From NCBI GenBank assembly GCA_002337545.1, contig DDGE01000017.1, positions 1-16,396 of the forward strand: 16,396 nt of DNA, read 5' to 3'. This DNA comes from Phycisphaerales bacterium UBA1910 (lineage in GTDB: Bacteria; Planctomycetota; Phycisphaerae; Phycisphaerales; UBA1924). Shown here piece by piece: positions 7,452 to 13,645 of this stretch; the stretch's first letter is position 1, and each line of letters begins with the position of its first letter. Below the pieces are notes generated by a model. It did not search any database. It saw nothing but the letters and a program-made list of their open reading frames with translations, and was not told the DNA's origin. The translations under genes were made by a program, and so were the position numbers.

Positions 7452-8777
7452 ATGCGCTCCCACTCAGTCATCACCGGTATCGGACCAATCTCCTCGCTCG
7501 GAGTCGGTCCGGACGCGTTCTGGGAATCGCTCCAGAGCGGCTCACACGCCATTTCTCCGATCGAATCCTTTGATGCCCGGGGCTTCCGAGTCCGGGCTGC
7601 AGGTGAAGTTCGCGATATCAAGATCCGTGACTTTGTACCCAAGTCATATCGCAAAGCCACCAAGGTGATGGCCCGTGATACCGAACTGGCTGTTATCGCG
7701 GCGAAAGCCGCGGCCGACGATGCCGGGCTCAAAACCCGCGGGTCCGAGGATTCGGACGAAGGGTTTGAGATCCAACCCGCCCGTGTGGGATGCCAGATCG
7801 GTGCGGGGCTGATCGCCGCCGAAACCGAAGAACTCGCCCGGGCTGTCGTCACCTCGCAAGACGACGATGGGCGATTCTCAATGCGCAAATGGGGCACGGA
7901 GAACGAGGGCGAGTCGGGGATGAACAACCTCCCCCCGCTTTGGCTGCTCAAATACCTCCCCAACATGCTGGCGTGCCATGTCACGATCATCCATGGCTTG
8001 GAGGGCCCATCGAACACCATCATGGGTGCTGAAGCGAGCGCCTTGCTCTCAATCGGCGAGAGTGCACGCGTCATCGAGCGCGGCAGCGCTGATATGTGTT
8101 TCACGGGTGGTGCGGAATCCCGGATTAACCCGCTCGGGCTCATCCGGTGGGATTACGCCGGGCGACTCGCGCCGATTGACATTGATGACAACCCTGCAGA
8201 TATCTGCAAACCCTACGATTCTGGCTCAAAGGGCGGGCTGCTCGGCGAGGCCGGTGGCATGCTCGTCATCGAATCGGAATCGCACGCGAAAAACCGGGGT
8301 GCAAGGGCATATGCGCGTATCACCGGCTTTGGTGCCGCACAAACCCCGCGTCCCTACATCCCCGGATCGAGTGCGTTGCGCACGCACGACGACATCGAAC
8401 GCGGGCTCAGCGCCAGCATGACCTTGGCGATGCGTGAAGCAAACAAACGACCCGAGGAAATTGACGCGATCTTCGCCCTGGGGCTTGGGCAGCCGGTTTT
8501 AGACGGCATGGAACTCGGCGCTATTCGTGAAGCGTTGGGCAACCCCGCGACGATCCCGCCGATTGTCTCGCTCGCACACAGGACAGGGAACACCATGGCC
8601 GCCCACGCTGGTTTGATGACCGCCGCCGGTGCGTTGTGCCTGAAAAACCAATCACTGCCGGCGTCTTCAGTTGTTTATGGAGACCCAACCCCCCGTAACC
8701 CGCTTCGAACGGTGATGATTTGCTCCCCTTCTTTGGGTGGGCAATCCGGGGCACTTGTGCTCGAATCGTGCAACTAA
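7452..8777 (+). CDS. catalytically dead ketosynthase homologue, chain-length-factor-like
   Basis: This 441-residue protein has the full thiolase-fold architecture of beta-ketoacyl-ACP synthases (ITGIGPISSLG at 7-17, the GGAES core at 219-223, SLGGQSGALVLE at 427-438). All catalytic positions are changed relative to the active neighbour at 9406. The nucleophilic Cys is Glu194 (GPSNTIMGAEAS), the first His is Leu343 (FALGLG), the Lys is Ala375 and the second His is Asn380 (HRTGN). It cannot condense acyl chains by the known mechanism. Chain-length factors (KS-beta) of type II polyketide and aryl-polyene systems are dead KS paralogues that pair with an active KS; those usually carry Gln at the Cys position. 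Pairing with the 9406 product is therefore likely. A conserved-looking insert LPPLWLLKYLPNML (160-173) lies in the dimer-interface region. Start context lacks a Shine-Dalgarno sequence. Confidence 0.85.
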   Translation: MRSHSVITGIGPISSLGVGPDAFWESLQSGSHAISPIESFDARGFRVRAAGEVRDIKIRDFVPKSYRKATKVMARDTELAVIAAKAAADDAGLKTRGSEDSDEGFEIQPARVGCQIGAGLIAAETEELARAVVTSQDDDGRFSMRKWGTENEGESGMNNLPPLWLLKYLPNMLACHVTIIHGLEGPSNTIMGAEASALLSIGESARVIERGSADMCFTGGAESRINPLGLIRWDYAGRLAPIDIDDNPADICKPYDSGSKGGLLGEAGGMLVIESESHAKNRGARAYARITGFGAAQTPRPYIPGSSALRTHDDIERGLSASMTLAMREANKRPEEIDAIFALGLGQPVLDGMELGAIREALGNPATIPPIVSLAHRTGNTMAAHAGLMTAAGALCLKNQSLPASSVVYGDPTPRNPLRTVMICSPSLGGQSGALVLESCN

Positions 8778-8890
8778 GTGATTTCCCTGCCACTATTTAT
8801 TTAGGTAAATTGCCCTGATTCGATGTGCTTGGCATATACACTCTGACATACCATTTCGGCTTGTAATGTATTTCTCAGGAGTCATGATTC
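8778..8890 (+). promoter_or_regulatory. AT-rich spacer and ribosome site before the GxxExxY gene
   Basis: These 113 bases are clearly richer in A/T than the flanking genes. TTGCCC (8810-8815) and CATATA (8833-8838) are spaced by 17 bases and could form a promoter for the GxxExxY/ketosynthase pair. AGGAG at 8877-8881 lies nine bases before the ATG at 8891. An ATG at 8884 is too close to AGGAG and stops after four codons. The promoter is weakly supported; the ribosome site is good. Confidence 0.35.
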
Positions 8891-9400
8891 ATGCATGAAC
8901 AACGAAACCACACTCGGGGACGACGCCCTACCCCGCTCTCCGACCTGGATCCGGCATTGACCGAGATCAGCCGTCGCGTCATCGGATGCGCGATCGAGAC
9001 CCACAAAGAGCTTGGCCCCGGCTACCCACTTGACATCTACCGAAAAGCGCTCGCTCACGAGCTCAAGCACGAAGAAATCTCCTTTGAGTTCGACAAGACC
9101 TTTGCCGTCGAGTTTGACGGTGAGGACATCGGGAATGTGAATGCGGACATGTATGTCGGCGATCGCTTCCTCCTCAAGCTCCTCGCGGACAACAACGAGG
9201 TTGATGGTGGAGCCCGCTCCGAGCTGCGTGCAGTCCTCCGGGCCGCGGATCTCGAACTCGGGCTGATCATCAACTTCGGACAGCGCCGTCTCAAAGACGG
9301 TCTCGTCCGTGTCCTCAACCCCGATGCGCTCCGCAACGACGACGAAGAGGACTACGATGATGAAGAGGAAGCCGAGTACGCGAACACCGCGGAGGAGTAG
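8891..9400 (+). CDS. divergent GxxExxY-family protein (PDDEXK_3-like fold)
   Basis: This 169-residue protein matches the GxxExxY family along its length: ETHKELGPG (36-44), the helix IYRKALAHEL (49-58), NADMYVGDRFLL (84-95) and LELGLIINFG (121-130). The family is predicted to have a PD-(D/E)XK nuclease fold, but its biological role is unknown. Key positions are altered. The naming motif reads GYPLDIY (44-50), with Leu in place of the Glu. Asp86 is kept. The expected E-x-K dyad is K96-L-L98, so nuclease activity is doubtful. The family part ends near 143, followed by a strongly acidic tail (about 150-169). The stop is five bases before the next ATG, and the ketosynthase ribosome site GGAGGAG lies inside this gene's last codons, so the two are translationally coupled. 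Confidence 0.85.
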   Translation: MHEQRNHTRGRRPTPLSDLDPALTEISRRVIGCAIETHKELGPGYPLDIYRKALAHELKHEEISFEFDKTFAVEFDGEDIGNVNADMYVGDRFLLKLLADNNEVDGGARSELRAVLRAADLELGLIINFGQRRLKDGLVRVLNPDALRNDDEEDYDDEEEAEYANTAEE

Positions 9401-9405
9401 CCCCC

Positions 9406-10770
9406 ATGCAGAACGGTCCCACGAACGGTGCTCAGTCCTCCAACGGTCACCGGGTCGTGATCACCGGCATGGGTTGGGTCACACCGCTCGGAACGCAGAT
9501 CGATCAAACATGGGACCGCCTGCTCAACGCGGACAGCGCGATCGGGCAGGTCTCGCGGTTTGATGCCGACACATGCTCCACGAACTTCGCCGCGGAAGTC
9601 AAGGGCTTTGATCTCAAGAACCACATCGGTGATCGCGCTGACGCACACGCGGACGCGGGCATCTCCACGCAGTTCGCGCTCGCCGCAACTCAAGACGCGT
9701 GGACGATGGCGGGGATGGACCAGACCCCGCCTGACCTGATGCGGACAGGGATCTACCTCGGGGCAGGCGAGGGCGTTCTTGATTACGACCCCTTCATGGC
9801 GGCCAACATCGCGGGGTACAACGCCGAGTCGCGTTCGCTCGATAACGAGACCTGGGCACGCGTCGCCTACGACGGGCTCTCACCCACCATGGAAGTCGAG
9901 CAGGAACCCCAGCTCACCTCGACCCACATCGCCTACGAGTTCGGGACAATGGGCCCGACGCTCAACTGCATGACCGCGTGCGCCGCGTCCACCCAAGCGA
10001 TCGGCGAGGCGTTCGAGATCATCCGTCGCGGCGACGCCGACGCCATGATCGCAGGTGGGTGCCACTCCATGATCCATCCGCTGGGCATGACCGGGTTCAT
10101 GCGCCTCACCGCGATGTCGACCCGGCGCGACGATCCATCGCACGCGTCGCGCCCGTTTGATAAGACCCGCGACGGGTTCGTCATGGGCGAGGGCGCGGGG
10201 ATCCTGATCCTCGAATCGCTCGAATCCGCCAAGCGCCGCGGAGCGAATATCCTCTGCGAAGTCGTCGGGTTCGGGTCCACCGCCGATGCATACCGGATCA
10301 CCGACATCCACCCCGACGGGAAGGGCGGCGCGGGCGCGATGGCCGCGGCGCTTGAGCAAGCCGGGATCGATCCCCACGCGACCGATGAGAACGGACGCCC
10401 CTTGGTGCACTACATCTCGGCCCATGGCACGGGGACGCAGGAGAACGACAAGACCGAATCCGCGGGCGTGCGATCCGTCTTCGGCGACCTCGCCACCGAG
10501 GTGCCATTCTCCTCCATCAAGTCCATGATGGGACACCTGATCCAGGCCGCGGGCGCTGTGGAACTCATGACCTGCATCCAGGCGGTCCGCACAGGAATCA
10601 TCCCCCCCACGGGCAATCTCAACGAGGTGGACCCGGTTTGTGGGCTCGACCATGTGCCGCTCGAGCCGCGCGACGAGAACCACCGCGGTGGCGTCGATGT
10701 CTGCCTGTCCAACTCGTTTGGGTTCGGTGGACAGAACGATACGATCTGCGTCCGTCGCTTCCGTGACTGA
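9406..10770 (+). CDS. beta-ketoacyl-ACP synthase (KAS II/KS-alpha-like), active form
   Basis: This 454-residue condensing enzyme joins malonyl-ACP to an acyl chain with loss of CO2. The Cys-His-His set is intact: Cys192 (MTACAASTQA), His340 (ISAHGTGT) and His377 (SMMGH), with Lys372. The glycine-rich end SNSFGFGGQND (435-445) is also present. GGAGGAG lies eight bases before the ATG. It is longer than typical FabF (about 410) because of an N-terminal lead of about 14 residues and an insertion at about 123-172, where FabF has a short loop, so the acyl pocket or partner surface may differ. With the dead paralogue at 7452 it resembles a KS-alpha/KS-beta pair. No acyl carrier protein, ketoreductase or dehydratase gene is in the window, so the product is unknown. 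A simple housekeeping FabF role is less likely but not excluded. Confidence 0.88.
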   Translation: MQNGPTNGAQSSNGHRVVITGMGWVTPLGTQIDQTWDRLLNADSAIGQVSRFDADTCSTNFAAEVKGFDLKNHIGDRADAHADAGISTQFALAATQDAWTMAGMDQTPPDLMRTGIYLGAGEGVLDYDPFMAANIAGYNAESRSLDNETWARVAYDGLSPTMEVEQEPQLTSTHIAYEFGTMGPTLNCMTACAASTQAIGEAFEIIRRGDADAMIAGGCHSMIHPLGMTGFMRLTAMSTRRDDPSHASRPFDKTRDGFVMGEGAGILILESLESAKRRGANILCEVVGFGSTADAYRITDIHPDGKGGAGAMAAALEQAGIDPHATDENGRPLVHYISAHGTGTQENDKTESAGVRSVFGDLATEVPFSSIKSMMGHLIQAAGAVELMTCIQAVRTGIIPPTGNLNEVDPVCGLDHVPLEPRDENHRGGVDVCLSNSFGFGGQNDTICVRRFRD

Positions 10771-10800
10771 TTAAAATCATTCGTGGTACTCCTGATAAGG

Positions 10801-10891
10801 GGTGCCCGTACTCGCCGCTTCAGTGACGCAGTACGAGTTGAGATCGTGCACACGCGGCGAACTGCGCGGCTGGGCCTCGAGCACGGGCACC
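10801..10891. repeat. nested inverted repeats between convergent ketosynthase and asnB genes
   Basis: GGTGCCCGT (10801-10809) pairs with ACGGGCACC (10883-10891), and inside it TCGCCGC (10812-10818) pairs with GCGGCGA (10854-10860). CGTACT (10807-10812) can instead pair with AGTACG (10830-10835). These arms fill most of the 141-base gap after two converging stops. No T tract follows on either strand, so this is not a classic intrinsic terminator. A structured 3' end or small RNA is possible. No coding frame is credible here. Confidence 0.4.
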
Positions 10892-10911
10892 TCGGTTCCG
10901 ATACACCTACC

Positions 10912-12618
10912 TCACCCGGCGACGGAACGCATACTCGCCTCCGCTTCCTGCTGGTGCACATCGCCCACACCTCGACCCGAGATGTCGCCCACCATTGATT
11001 CCCAGCGTGGATCCCACGCGATCGCCTCGGGCGTGCAGCACGCGACGCTGCGACCGTCGCCGAGTGTTCGCAGCGCGCTCTGCCCGCTCGCCTTGGCGTG
11101 CACGAACCGCTCGAGGAACAGCTCGCGCATCCAGTACATCTCCTTGTTGGCGGGGGTCCGCACCGGATGCCGACGCGCCGCGTGGGCCATCATCTCGTCG
11201 CTGACCAGATCGTCGGCCTTGTCACGCAGCGCGTCGACCCACCCATACCCGACGCCGTCGCTGAACTGTTCTTTCTGGCGATACAGGATCGAGTCGGGCA
11301 GCCAATCACCCTCACGGAAGGCCTCGCGGAGGATCGCCTTCTCGACGCCCGCCCAGACGCCGCCCCACTTCTCGCTGCCTGGGATCATGCGATCCTCGGG
11401 GTCGATGCTCATGCAATGATCCACAAACGCGCGATCAAGCAGCGGGAATCGCAGTTCCAGTCCTGATGCCATGGGTGCTTTGTTTGCACGCATGACATCG
11501 AACTGATGCAGACGGGATGTCTTGCGAACGGTTTCCGCGTGGAACTCCTCGGCGCTGGGCGCCTTGTGGAAGTAGAGATATCCGCCGAAGATCTCGTCGG
11601 CACCCTCGCCCGAGAGGACCATCTTGAACCCCGCGTCACGGACACGCTGTCCGAGCAGATAAGTGGGCACGCCCGTGCGGACCTGCTGATCGCTCTCGAT
11701 ATGCTCGAGCGTCTTGGGGAGCGCGGCCATCGCCTCCTCGATGGTGAAGCGGAACTCGTGATGGATCGAACCGATGTGCCGTGACACCTCGCGTGCCTTG
11801 ATCAGGTCCGGCGAGTCGTCAAGACCGATCGAGAAGGTGTGGATCGGATCGCCCGTGCGCTGACGATGCAGGCGTGATGCGATCGAGGCAACGAGTGACG
11901 AATCCAGACCACCTGAGAGCAGCACACCCCAGGGCGCATCGGATCGGATCCGCTTGGCAACAGCCGTCATGAGGTGCGCCTGAACCAGTCTCGGGTTACT
12001 GCTCCCGCCCGAGACCGGCCCATGCGCCCACGCGGGCCGATACCAACGCACGAGTCGCATCCCTCCCTCGTCGTTCACCCAGGCGGTGCCCGGTTCAACG
12101 AGTGCGACCCGTGCGCAGTCTTCGACCAGCGCCTTCATCTCTGATGCGAACCACACCGTGCCGTTTTCGTGCCAGCCGATGTACATGGGGCAGATGCCCA
12201 TGTGATCGCGCCCCGCGATCCAGTACCCGGTCCGCGGATCGACATGCACGATGGCGAACTGCCCGTCGAGCTTACCGAAGCCTTCGGCACCGAACCGCTG
12301 CAAGGCGGGTCCGATGGCCTTGGAATCCGCGGCGCACGCGGGGGTCACACCCAGCTCGTCGATGAGCTCGTCCGCGTTGTAGATCTCGGAGTTGCTGACC
12401 CAGACGCCGCGCCCGTCGTCGATGGGCTGCAGCCCGTCCTCGGGTGCCATGATCGCGAGGCGTTGGTGGCCAAGCCACCCGCCCTTGCCGCGCCAGATCC
12501 CGCGTTGATCCGGGCCGCGATGCTCCAGCAGGTCGAGAAGCTCACTCGCCCGCACGCTCAGCGATGCGGACGCGCCGCCCGATCGCTGTGTATCCAAGAT
12601 GGTCAGAAAACCGCACAT
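10912..12618 (-). CDS. asnB: asparagine synthetase, glutamine-hydrolysing
   Basis: This 568-residue cytoplasmic enzyme converts aspartate, ATP and glutamine to asparagine, AMP and PPi. It aligns along its length with E. coli AsnB (554 residues). The N-terminal class II glutaminase domain starts MCGF with catalytic Cys2, then RGPD (34-37) and the glutamine-site segment NSEIYN (76-81). The synthetase domain has the PP-loop SGGLDSS (235-241), SGEGADEIFGGY (336-347) and RQKEQFSDGVGY near the C terminus. GGAG lies seven bases before the ATG, and the start is fixed by the need for Met-Cys. Two oddities: the oxyanion-hole Gly of NGEIYN is Ser77, and the segment matching E. coli YDVTTIRAS is two residues shorter (SDQQVRTG, 309-316), although the Arg is kept. 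Expression is probably controlled by the upstream attenuator. Confidence 0.95.
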   Translation of the reverse strand: MCGFLTILDTQRSGGASASLSVRASELLDLLEHRGPDQRGIWRGKGGWLGHQRLAIMAPEDGLQPIDDGRGVWVSNSEIYNADELIDELGVTPACAADSKAIGPALQRFGAEGFGKLDGQFAIVHVDPRTGYWIAGRDHMGICPMYIGWHENGTVWFASEMKALVEDCARVALVEPGTAWVNDEGGMRLVRWYRPAWAHGPVSGGSSNPRLVQAHLMTAVAKRIRSDAPWGVLLSGGLDSSLVASIASRLHRQRTGDPIHTFSIGLDDSPDLIKAREVSRHIGSIHHEFRFTIEEAMAALPKTLEHIESDQQVRTGVPTYLLGQRVRDAGFKMVLSGEGADEIFGGYLYFHKAPSAEEFHAETVRKTSRLHQFDVMRANKAPMASGLELRFPLLDRAFVDHCMSIDPEDRMIPGSEKWGGVWAGVEKAILREAFREGDWLPDSILYRQKEQFSDGVGYGWVDALRDKADDLVSDEMMAHAARRHPVRTPANKEMYWMRELFLERFVHAKASGQSALRTLGDGRSVACCTPEAIAWDPRWESMVGDISGRGVGDVHQQEAEASMRSVAG

Positions 12619-12665
12619 TGCTCACTCCACGCTCGATCTCGTCGGGTCTCGTCGCGGAGGAGGCC

Positions 12666-12681
12666 TGGTTTGCACAAACCA
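12666..12681 (-). repeat. second small inverted repeat in the asnB leader
   Basis: TGGTTTG-CA-CAAACCA (12666-12681) is a near-perfect palindrome. On the asnB strand it starts at the end of the terminator T tract, 47 bases before the start codon. It could fold as a weak hairpin in read-through mRNA or be a protein site. Confidence 0.35.
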
Positions 12682-12710
12682 AAGAAAAGGCCTCGTCCGA
12701 GACGAGGCCC
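12681..12710 (-). terminator. intrinsic terminator in the asnB leader (attenuator)
   Basis: On the asnB strand, GGCCTCGTC (12709-12701) pairs perfectly with GACGAGGCC (12697-12689) around a three-base TCG loop, and is directly followed by TTTTCTTT (12688-12681). It lies after the stop of the Asn-rich leader frame and 62 bases before the asnB ATG, so it would cut transcription before asnB unless the stem is prevented from forming. The opposite strand has no T tract after the stem. Confidence 0.85.
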
Positions 12711-12765
12711 TTGTGGTTCTTGTGTTGTTCGCCGCTCACGCCCAACGCAGACCAAATGCCTCGTC
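12701..12765 (-). promoter_or_regulatory. antiterminator pairing that competes with the asnB leader terminator
   Basis: GACGAGGC inside the leader frame (12765-12758, codons 27-29) repeats the 3' arm of the terminator and can pair over 8 bp with GCCTCGTC (12708-12701) of the terminator 5' arm. The two pairings exclude each other. CTCGT at 12783-12779 can pair with ACGAG of the leader copy (12764-12760), giving a possible 1:2 hairpin as in trp- and his-type attenuators. A ribosome paused on the Asn codons would cover the first segment and favour the antiterminator. Pairings are seen directly; the mechanism is inferred. Confidence 0.7.
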
Positions 12766-12843
12766 CATCCCGTTGGTAACGAGATTGACATTGCAAAGGC
12801 AATTGGTAATCGGATTGGTCGAGAACTGGCTCATGGCACGCAT
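12736..12843 (-). CDS. asparagine-rich leader peptide of asnB
   Basis: A 35-codon frame on the asnB strand ends 26 bases before the terminator stem. It has five Asn codons, at residues 10, 14, 18, 20 and 24, so a third of residues 10-24 are Asn, including CNVN at 17-20. Four of the five are AAT, while nearby genes mostly use AAC. GAAGG (12856-12852) is eight bases before the ATG at 12843; an in-frame ATG at 12834 is an alternative start. The peptide has no domain or signal peptide and ends FGLRWA. Its likely role is to sense charged tRNA-Asn through ribosome pausing, thereby setting terminator or antiterminator folding upstream of asparagine synthetase. Leader peptides of trp, his and leu operons follow the same rule of codons for the end product. 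Confidence 0.75.
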   Translation of the reverse strand: MRAMSQFSTNPITNCLCNVNLVTNGMDEAFGLRWA

Positions 12844-12847
12844 ACTA

Positions 12848-12869
12848 CATACCTTCGTGTCAAACTCAA
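12848..12869 (-). promoter_or_regulatory. possible promoter features before the asnB leader peptide
   Basis: On the asnB strand TTGAGT (12869-12864) precedes TAGTAT (about 12847-12842) by 16 bases. A start about seven bases later would give a transcript beginning at or near the second in-frame ATG (12834), that is, leaderless. A full TTGACA at 12863-12858 has no matching -10. If the GAAGG/ATG 12843 pair is used instead, the promoter must lie further upstream, in 12870-12960. Confidence 0.3.
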
Positions 12870-12986
12870 GACCTGTTTCCCATAATTCAGCACAATCATT
12901 GATCGACCTCGCACTTCCTTGTTATCGGCACCTTCCTAAAACGCCCAGATTCACGCGGAATCCGCTGTGCCGCCGATAGATCCATC

Positions 12987-13640
12987 ATGTCCAAGCTCGC
13001 TATGATCCAGGGTTCCATCACCGGTCTCGCCGTCGTCGGTGCGACCGCGGTGGTCGCGATGGTCGGGCTGCGTTTCGCAAAGGCAGACGCCGCTAACGCG
13101 GTCTACAAGTCGCGCCTTCAGGACCTCTCCTCCGAATACGAGACTCTCCGCACGCACTACAACAGCGCAGTTCGCCAGACGGCCGTGACCGAACTCGTCG
13201 TCAGGGACCGGTCCGTCACGGTTCAGGTCCGAACGATCGAGGGCACCGTCGAAACCATCGAGACCGATGCGAACGCGGACAAAGAGATCTATGTGGACTT
13301 CGCCCTCATCGAGGGGCGGCTCTGGATCCGGCGTGTCTTCGATGCGGACACCCCGCCATCACAAGCAACCCTGATCAATCCCAAGCTCGCGCAGATCGAT
13401 TGGGATCAGGAGAACGCGCTCGTCGGACAAGCGGTCTATCGACAGCTCGGTGAGGGGCGATGGGTCGTCAACACCTCCGGCGACGGCGCGCTCGCGCTCA
13501 CCCGGGTCCCCGAGGACCAGATCGTCAACCTCGCGCCACCGCCCGAGATCGGCAACTTCGACGAGATCCAATCCGAGGTCTCCGAAGAGATCGACAAAGT
13601 CTCGTGGCGAGATGTCTTCGCGGCGGTGCTCGGCGACTGA
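12987..13640 (+). CDS. single-pass membrane protein of unknown function
   Basis: This 217-residue protein has one N-terminal membrane helix (about 9-30), and then a short charged helical segment that may form a coiled coil (about 38-66, including SRLQDLSSEYETLR). A beta-rich region follows (about 68-175) with alternating hydrophobic strands such as ELVVRDRSVTVQVRT and EIYVDFALIEGRLWIRRVF. The C terminus is acidic and ends KVSWRDVFAAVLGD. I recognise no family. The helix without a cleavage site suggests an anchored protein with a periplasmic or cytoplasmic domain. No Shine-Dalgarno sequence precedes the ATG. It is divergent from the asnB leader and converges on the DUF1223 gene with a five-base gap. 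Codon pattern and lack of internal stops support it as real. Confidence 0.75.
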   Translation: MSKLAMIQGSITGLAVVGATAVVAMVGLRFAKADAANAVYKSRLQDLSSEYETLRTHYNSAVRQTAVTELVVRDRSVTVQVRTIEGTVETIETDANADKEIYVDFALIEGRLWIRRVFDADTPPSQATLINPKLAQIDWDQENALVGQAVYRQLGEGRWVVNTSGDGALALTRVPEDQIVNLAPPPEIGNFDEIQSEVSEEIDKVSWRDVFAAVLGD

Positions 13641-13645
13641 GTCAT

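Noticed and set aside
9880..10683. 267-codon open frame on the - strand opposite the active ketosynthase
   Set aside because: Antisense shadow: low-complexity Arg/Gly/His composition, and the + strand gene has complete catalytic motifs.
10771..10911. tRNA or other known RNA gene in the gap with inverted repeats
   Set aside because: The arms do not form a cloverleaf and no proper T-loop or CCA-proximal acceptor arrangement is present.
12542..12802. 86-codon open frame on the - strand overlapping the asnB leader and asnB start
   Set aside because: It overlaps the terminator hairpin and the asnB N terminus in another frame, has no ribosome site and no recognisable domain.
12619..12843. T-box riboswitch as the explanation for the asnB leader
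   Set aside because: No T-box sequence or specifier-loop architecture was seen, and T-boxes are mainly a Gram-positive device; the Asn-rich frame and duplicated arm fit ribosome-mediated attenuation better.
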